This document shows, piece by piece, positions 57,280-64,000 of a stretch of DNA of 64,000 bases. The DNA lies in contig JAHEWK010000002.1 of assembly GCA_020740775.1 (NCBI GenBank), positions 3,348,001 through 3,412,000 of the forward strand. The letters run 5' to 3'. The DNA comes from Ilyonectria destructans (Eukaryota; Ascomycota; Sordariomycetes; Hypocreales; Nectriaceae). The notes under the pieces are model-generated. The model searched no databases and was not told the DNA's origin. It was given only the letters and a program-made list of their open reading frames with translations. The position numbers and the translations under genes are program-made. Every line of letters begins with the position of its first letter. Positions within the stretch are counted from its first letter, which is position 1.

Positions 57280-60200
57280 TCACAACCGATCCCAATCCCA
57301 ACTTGCCCTTGCCTCTAATCTCGGTATGGAAAGCGCTACCGAGCCACCTTCTTCTCTGCGGACATTCCCAATTCCTGGTTCCAATTCAGTGTCACTGACC
57401 GACTGTGTCTCCTCTCTGTCCTCAGCGTGCCCGCTGTTTTGGCGCTTGAAGGCTATGGCGACGGCGTTGTAGCTTTCTAACCAGGGAGGGGTATCAGCAG
57501 GGCGACGTTCCTCATCTGTTGGTTGAAGCTCGGATTCATGAGCGGTGTAGGAGGCCTCGGAGCCCATCGTCCAAGAAAATGCCCGTCTGAGATTTGGTGA
57601 TATTGGGGTAGAGTCATTCCCGTGTCCTTTGGAGGGTTCTGGGGCTGGTTTTACCAATTCCCTGCTGTCGTCCATGGTTTCGTAACCGGAGTCATGTGCC
57701 TCCTCATACTCGAGTTCATCCCTCTGCTCCAAGTCTCTTATAATCTTCCGCAAATCTCGAAGAAGAACTTGGCAATCACTCCTTGCCTGTAACTTCTGAA
57801 GAAGGATCTCGAGGTCAAGTTTGTTAGAGTGGAGCTCCTCTGTATCCGCAATTGCCGGCAGCGACGTTAGGACGACGGTGACTTCTGTTGGTGTCTTTTC
57901 CAAGTCCTCGGATATTGTAGGGAGCGGTACTTTGGTCGGCTGGATAGGGATTTCTGAATGATTGTTGGTTTGGCCACTTCCCATAATTTCATGGCCGGCT
58001 CTGGCGTCTCCTGGATTCCCTGGTCCACTGGAGGACATGGTCTGGGGCTGATCAGCGTTGAAATCGGGATTTGAGATAGATGGAGTCCCAATGTTCTCAT
58101 CAGCAAGTTCCGCTAGTAGTGGTTGAGCTCGTGTGTCGACCGTCGGGTCAAGTTCATCAGTCTCAGGTGTACAAGGAGAGACGCTGGACGGTCGGCTTTC
58201 CGGACCTTCGGTTGGCACTCCCTGGTTGATCGTTGTAGAGGAGAGGGGATCGCTGACTTCTACTATTGGACTTAAGCTGTCGTTCTCCGAAGGAACGTAA
58301 GAATAGTCGCCAGGATTATACTGGTGGGCAGGTTGTTGGTGTTGCGGGTACGAGATCCTCTCCATGTTGATCAACCTGAAAGCTTCCTTCTGCCCGTCGC
58401 CAGCCTTATTGAGTGGAAACTTGACCACTCTTGGTCGAGATCGCTTCCTCAAGAGCGTCTTTGACTTTTTTATCTTGAGCCATATCCCATCGCCATTGGG
58501 ATACTGCGACTCCGGTGCTGGAAGCACAACTGACGCTGTGTCGCTTATTGGTGACTCGGGGACCTGTACTGCCGCCAGTGCCTCATCCGAACTCGGCTTG
58601 CGAATTTGTTTCGATCCGAAAAGTTGAGTGAGGCGACGGCGGAGGAGGGATCCCTTGACAGGAGCGAATATTGAGGCCTCGTCGTCTGCATCAGTTGCCG
58701 ACTGTGGCTCAGCGGGTTCAACGAACACAACTTCCTTCATCGTGTCCATCTCATACCGCTGGTTTTCCAAGACCTTGGCACGCAACGAGGCACCCCTTGA
58801 ACTGGTTACTGTCCCGTTTCGAGCAACTCCCTGGCGCTGCCCTTCTGCCGCAAGGTTTTGTCCGCCGTCCAGCTCTGCCATCCCACCTTGGTGAGGGTCG
58901 TCATCTCCAAGCATGGATTCAAAGACGTCCGATTTACTCTGCAGATACTGAATCGCGTTGGCAGGGTGGACGTAGACGAAGTCGGTTGGCAGTTGTCTCC
59001 TCAAGACTTCGGCACGGAAGTAATCGCCTTCCATGTGGAAAATGGTCGCTAAAAGAGCAAGTGCCTCTCTATACTCTTGCCATTTAGCGCCATTGGCATG
59101 GCATAGCCTCTTCTTCCCTGGGAGAGCCTTCTTGCAGGTTGCCAAGGCGTCATCAAAGAGGTACTCTGAGAGGTATGCGAGCGATAGAGCATGGAGCAGG
59201 CTGCACACCGCTAGGTCTTGGTCTGACTTCAACTGGGCGAGCTTTGTGACAATCGGCTCCGCGAGTCGCCATGTTCCCAGGAAAAAGTAGCAGAAGGCAA
59301 GTTGGATTTGGCGTTGGTGAGACTCCGGGCTTCCAGAGCCCGAATCCTCGTCTCGTTGCAATGCCTGCTGTAGATACTCAATGGCGATCTGGTAGTCTCG
59401 ATTCTTCATGCTGGTTGTAGCCAACTCTTGCAACCCATCGAGATAGAGGCGCTCGAATTCGGCGTCGACGTCGTCGTCATCCAAGGTCCTGTTTGAAGAC
59501 CCGCGTGCAAGAGCCGTGGACATGGTAGAGGGGAATAGAGAGGGCGGTCGCGAGTATCGAGATGAAGAGTTCCATGACGGCGAAGTTTGTGATGGAATCG
59601 AGAGGATTGTCGGGTCTCGTAGCTGGTTGCGGCTATCGTGGAGAAATTGCTCGACCCGTTCACGGCGGGAGTCTGGAAAGTCTCCCAAAATGCTGGCGGC
59701 GGCAGCGCTTTGATATGATGTAGTGTGGCCAATGCTTCTATCACCTCGAGTAGAGCTAGCTGTCGAACTGGCTGCGGAGTAAAAGTGTCCTGCTGCTTGG
59801 GCGAGATGTCGCATGTTCCGTGCAATTCGAGAATCGGGATGATCACTAACGCCACGCTCGAAGCCGCCGGCGGGACGCGAGGATGCGTGGAGAGTCTCGT
59901 CGATGGAGGCCTTCAGTTGGCTTAGCTTGGCGATGATGGTTTCCTGGGATGTGTGTTGCCTAAAAGAAAGAGAACTGTACTAGTTAGTCGGGATCAATTG
60001 ACTTGCTCGATGCGACCGTCCTTACACTGTCATAGTATGGAGCACGGTCTGCAGCGCCCAGTTGGACTGTTGAATCTTGTCGCGGAATGCGGCGATGTCG
60101 ACACCATGGACGTTCAGATCAATGACTGCTCGAGTCTTCCACACAAGGCCCTTTGGCTTCGCGGTATGGTTGATTTTGTTGACCAAAGACGCCAGCTCGC

Positions 60201-60529
60201 CGAGGGTGGACTTGCAGTCTGCCATGGCGATATGGCTCTGCTGCCACAAGTCCTCCTCGATGAGAGCGAAATCGAACTTGTGGCAGCCATTCAATGTTTT
60301 CTCGACGGATTGGAGGAACGCAGTCAGGTTGGCGAGTTCATGGCGGAGGGCGGTGATGCGCGCGTCGGCGGTTTGGAGGGAGCGAACGAAGCCGGCCAGC
60401 GAGGAAGCGATCTGTTGTGCGCGGGAGTTGTTAGTGGTGGTGGCCTGCTAAGTGGTAGCGGGATCAACTTACAACGCCTGCGGCCTGGGTCAAGGCCACC
60501 GCTGAGGCAGCGATCGAGAGCGGATCCAT
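57280..60529 (-). CDS. 1040-residue protein: fungal N-terminal signalling-type domain plus TPR-like repeats
   Basis: Three exons on the minus strand (60473-60529, 60026-60411, 57280-59959) encode 1040 residues. The start MDPLSIAASAVALTQAAGV and the following helices (SLQTADARITALRHELANL) match the fungal N-terminal domain found on many NACHT/STAND proteins and also on stand-alone proteins. A middle region (about 260-420) contains helical repeats with TPR-like pattern (AIEYLQQALQRD, ALATCKKALPGKKRL, ALALLATIFHMEGD). The rest is largely disordered, Ser/Pro/Glu-rich. I see no NACHT, kinase or nuclease domain. These proteins are sometimes components of fungal NLR-like signalling, but for this one the role is unknown. 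Phase checks confirm all three joins. A near-complete open frame over the third exon makes the main part solid; the first two exons are supported by the domain match. Confidence 0.85.
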
Positions 60530-61665
60530 TGTAGCATCTATTGATCAATTGCTGAGTTGGTTCTTGGCTGCGAGTGAATGTGTGGAATCACTGGAAAACA
60601 GAATATGCATCCAATCCATCCATCAGACAGGCGGCTCGGAATGGGGGCTATGCTCTGAACCAAGCCCACCCAGACTGCGCATTCGTCCATCACGCAAACG
60701 CAAACGCTGTGAGGCAGCCTGGGCTCTGGTGTCTGCCTTGCCTGGTTCAAATAGCGCCCTGTGGCTTTGCCCCGAGCAGTCGCTAGCCTGGAAGAACGGC
60801 ATGACGTAGGGCGGGGAGCGCTGTGACCAGACGCTACGGGGACGCTACGAGGACGCTATGAAGGAGGGTTCGAGGAATCCCTTTCATCCCTTTCAAACGA
60901 GACAATGCCAGTCATTCCCTCGCCCAAGCTCCTCGGGCCGTAGATCTTTAATCGCTTGGTAGTGGGTATCCGCTCATCGTTTTAAAGATCCACCATAGTC
61001 ACTTGTGGTCCTGGCGTTGCGGGTGCCGTTCGGGCGTTATCTCCACTAGCGCTTGGGGTTGTCGTTGCCTGCGCAGGCCTGCAACCACCATCACAGACCC
61101 CTGGAAACTCCCCGACAAAACAGGCGAGAAACGGAATAGCAAAAGAACATGGCGAGATGAAAGAAGCGTCAAGGAGCAGATTAGGAATGAGAGATTGTAA
61201 CAGGGATGAACATTGCACCAACCTCGATGCGCGGTCAATATCCCCGCACTATCGTGGTGTCCCCATGCTGACGCTAATTAAAGCGAACGTGGAGGGAGTT
61301 GCTCCTTGCACTGTGTATTATCGAAAAGCTTCTTTAGACAAAACTCCACAACGTCCTTGCTCACCAACGCTGTTAGAATTCCTTTGATATCGGTACATAG
61401 GTAACTGGGAAGTGGTCAATTCAGATTTCCATGATGCACTAGGGCTCAGGCTCAGCGTCCGTCTGTTCGGTGTCTGGAAATGCTCTCGATTGGGCCAAGG
61501 AGGGAACAATGACGGAGCGAGGCTACGCTTGCTTCCGGTGGCTTGACTTCATCCTGTGAGAGTGATCACGTGTAGGGCAAGACATACATATAGGGCTTGC
61601 GGCATCTGTTTGTCGCCTTTCCCCTCTTTCATTTGCAAAAACGAAACGAAACGAGCAACCTGGCA
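60530..61665. promoter_or_regulatory. Divergent intergenic region, TPR-like gene and unknown gene
   Basis: 1.1 kb between start codons of divergent genes. Just upstream of the plus-strand gene are CACGTG (61568) and a TACATATAGG TATA-like stretch near 61587. No gene or repeat is supported. Confidence 0.45.
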
Positions 61666-62956
61666 ATGGCTTCAATGACCAGCCATCAACTCAAGAAGTG
61701 GGTGTGGCTGTTGAATCCCTTCACATTCCCCATAGTCTACGACGAGCTCAAAAAGTACTTGAACGCCGCCGAGCTTTTGGCCCTGTCCCAAACGTCCAAA
61801 GAACTCGGATTACTCAGGTACTATACGCTGAAGAAAGCCGCCAACGTCGATGGCCGGCTCAAGGACTTCGTGCACGACGCCCCCTTATTCCGATCCCACC
61901 TAGGGCACGATAATGCATTGATCTCGGGGTCCTTTGCCCTCAATGTGTTCGAGATGGGTGGTTTGAAGGTCCGTAAGCTGGATATCTTCGTCCAAGATGG
62001 GCCTAAGGCCGATCACATCATGTTCTTTGTGAGCGAAACTGAAGGCTACCGGTCTGAGGACGAGCAGGATGGCGAGGTGAAGCACCAATCCCCTAAAAGA
62101 CCAGAGTATCCATGTTCAGTCCTTACTAACTCCTTCACAGCTTCCCTGTACTATCAATTATACCAACCAGTCGCGACCAGACGTAGAGGTTCGCATCACT
62201 CGAACTCCCGGGCCACCTCTTCAACATATCATGACTTCCTCATCCACAACAGCCTGTGTCAACTTCCTCTCGTGGAACAAGGCATATTCCATCTTTCCCC
62301 GACCCACCTTCATTCAGCGTCGGCTTGCTCCACTAAGATCCCTAGACGATGAATTGAATTCTACATTGAAGAAACTGGGCCGACATGGTTGGTCAGATCG
62401 GGATGTCTTGTGGCCTGGTCGTCATGGTGGTCATGAAACGCAACTTTCCCAGATCACAGGACTTCGCCGCGTTGGTGATGGTTCCACTTTGATCATCCCA
62501 CTGGATACCATCACTGGTCACCACACGCCGCCTTTCCCGGATTCCGCGATCGAATACTCTCAATTCAACATTGCGACGTTTGATCCTTTTGACATCCATG
62601 CGAGTAGAACAGGTCAAAACTGGCTTCCACCGACTTCCTTCCACAATATGATTCCTCCAACCGCATTCATAAAGGTCGAGGGGGAGGCGGTGAATTCACC
62701 TGCCCTGCGCCATCCCATCGTCACTTTCGATCTAGGCTGGGAAGCTGATTTGAAGGAACGACTTAAGCATTGGGCCTGGGACGAATGGTACAGGTTGGAT
62801 GCTGATGACCGTCCCGCCCAAGACCCTGATGTTGTCCCGCGTCACTCTGACCTTGTTCTTCCGGAGAACTTTAATTTTCCTTCTTGTTGGAACTTTGCTG
62901 ACGACCAAATCCCGAAATGGTATCATGGATGGGAGGAGGCACGAATGATAGAGTGA
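61666..62956 (+). CDS. Conserved-looking unknown protein, 408 residues
   Basis: Exons 61666-62076 and 62141-62956. The 64-bp intron begins GTGAAG and ends with a perfect TTACTAACTCCTTCACAG; exon ends join codons in phase. I do not recognise a domain name. Residues 20-60 (NPFTFPIVYDELKKYLNAAELLALSQTSKEL) look like an F-box-type helical start. The middle has LISGSFALNVFEM and LDIFVQDGPKADH, resembling the start of a nucleotidyltransferase-like or similar alpha/beta domain found in several fungal hypotheticals (G-S-x-A-L-x...D-x-D/F), but without a clear catalytic DxD. The C-terminal half has conserved-looking aromatic motifs (FLSWNKAYSIFPRPTF and W..EWY...). Function unknown. It is flanked by a large intergenic region on both sides. 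Confidence 0.78.
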
Positions 62957-63757
62957 TGGTTGGGAAAATGGAAGGGGCGGGAGTCGCAGCCAACGTTCGC
63001 AAGACGGACCAGTGGATGCTACAGTATGGATCACACGCAAAGCGCACCATGGATTTGAACCACTTTGAGGTGTTTCTATGAATCGGATTTCCTTCAGTCC
63101 TGTCACTACTTTACAATTTCTATCGGGGGGGATTTATCTAGGCTCAGAATGAAATAGTATCCAACAGACTTGGTTGACTCTTTCCAAAGCCCGCCAGTAG
63201 AGAGCTGACTGCAGCCATCCTTCATACAGTATCTTGCCCCGCGACTCAGTAAGCCAACGAATATTCTACGGTGATATATTGTATTTGCACCCGTGTCGCA
63301 CTGGAGTTTTCCTCGTCTTGGAAAAACGCTGACACCTTCCATCGAAAACAAGTGTCGGATTATTCGTCCAAAACATACCCCGGATTCATGCTCTTCCCTC
63401 AAACATCGACGTGCTCAATTAATTGGCTGCCCGTACAGAATACGATCTAAGCGTCGTGCGCAAACGCGTCAGCTTATACGAGAGCCACCATGTTGAACCC
63501 TTTAATTGACCCTTGCTACCATCGCTCGGATCCACTCCCACTAATCGTTGCAACTCCGAGATGGACCCACGATGGCTCCTCTTTGCCCTGGACCAGGTCT
63601 GCAAATCGCTTGGTCGAGTTTTCTTAGCGCTTCGCTACTACGTCACGGCAGGGGATAATGCGTTTTCCGACCCCTTCCCCGGAGTTGGTCCTCCTGTTTC
63701 ATGCAATTTTACGGATCTTGCATGATATCGTCGCTCGGTTGTCGCGACGCCCTCGAG
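62957..63757. other. Intergenic; promoter of the edge gene
   Basis: No gene supported. A short frame at 63513-63725 is within the probable leader of the next gene. Nothing else is seen. Confidence 0.45.
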
Positions 63758-64000
63758 ATGGCTACCAAATTCGTTCCTTTCTGTAGCCGTTCTTTTTCGT
63801 TTTCTTCTTACCTCGTTGTTTTCACACTCATTCTGTCGTTTGCGCGTCCAAATCTCGCGGCGTATGTCCAGTACAAGGATTGCTTCCCGCTGCTGGCGGC
63901 CTCTGGCCAGCCTGTCTCGTCTCAGTCCCGCCTGGCCGCAGAGAGCCTGAGCGCAATCCTCGAAGACGACGGCGACGGAAGCCGGTTGAAACTCCAGGTT
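63758..64000 (+). CDS. 5' end of a secreted or membrane protein, possibly TRP/spray-like; truncated by window
   Basis: An open frame of 81 codons begins at an ATG in CTCGAGATGG and runs off the window. It starts with a Ser/Phe-rich stretch followed by a strong hydrophobic segment (YLVVFTLILSF), ending near ANLAAY-like residues, as expected of a signal peptide. Then come AYVQYKDCFPLL and DGDGSRLKLQV. The YxQYxDC...LxLxV layout recalls the lumenal start of fungal TRP-like channel proteins such as the Neurospora spray protein, but the match is partial and remembered. A multispan C-terminal part beyond the edge would confirm it. Confidence 0.6.
   Translation, partial: MATKFVPFCSRSFSFSSYLVVFTLILSFARPNLAAYVQYKDCFPLLAASGQPVSSQSRLAAESLSAILEDDGDGSRLKLQV

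Overview
The window is nuclear DNA from a filamentous ascomycete (Pezizomycotina, most likely Sordariomycetes and possibly Hypocreales). Evidence: short 48-170 bp spliceosomal introns with GTAAGT/GTATGT donors and CTAAC branch points just upstream of CAG/TAG acceptors, GC-rich third codon positions in conserved genes, CT-rich leaders, and typical fungal families (two-domain ATP sulfurylase, fungal bZIP, PD-(D/E)XK nuclease-like and NACHT-associated N-terminal domains). I found no tRNA, rRNA, CRISPR array or intact transposon. The species cannot be fixed from sequence alone.

Layout. 1-5604: gene-poor DNA ending in the promoter of a five-exon ATP sulfurylase gene (5605-7672). 7673-13855: a decayed block with an amidase pseudogene that has lost its catalytic-serine segment, a relic of a CmcJ/AsaB-type gene and several diverged repeats. 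13856-16591: a 911-residue disordered protein. 17844-19493 (-) and 20409-21509 (+): divergent GDT1 transporter and TDP2-like phosphodiesterase. 21742-24615: a divergent pair, a protein kinase-like gene and a protein with a PD-(D/E)XK-like signature, with a 14-bp perfect palindrome between them. 25659-26418 (-): bZIP factor. 28918-30149: unknown protein. 30569-31021: an unusual cluster of twelve TGCGCA palindromes. 31924-33009 (-): MetE/UROD-like protein. 34229-35576: PD-(D/E)XK nuclease-like gene whose frame breaks at an A8 run. 36945-63757 is mostly dense housekeeping: DCAF11/LEC14B WD40 protein, RRM/Gly-rich RNA-binding protein, COQ4, PDCD5, LIS1/PAC1, a mini DnaJ-type zinc-finger protein, ketopantoate reductase-like protein, RRP47/C1D exosome cofactor, MIX17 twin-CX9C protein, UBX-domain protein, SET methyltransferase, a 1040-residue protein with a fungal N-terminal signalling-type domain plus TPR-like repeats, and a conserved unknown protein. 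A truncated secretory or membrane gene (possibly TRP/spray-like) runs off the right edge.

The genes do not form one pathway. The right half is a housekeeping block with tight divergent and convergent pairs: PDCD5/LIS1, reductase/RRP47 and UBX/SET share promoters. The left and middle parts are accessory: decayed metabolic genes, diverged repeats, and nuclease-like and kinase-like genes. The most interesting candidates are the divergent kinase/nuclease-like pair at 21.7-24.6 kb, the TGCGCA palindrome cluster at 30.6-31.0 kb, the frame-broken nuclease-like gene at 34.2 kb, and the isolated DnaJ-type zinc-finger mini-protein at 47.3 kb.
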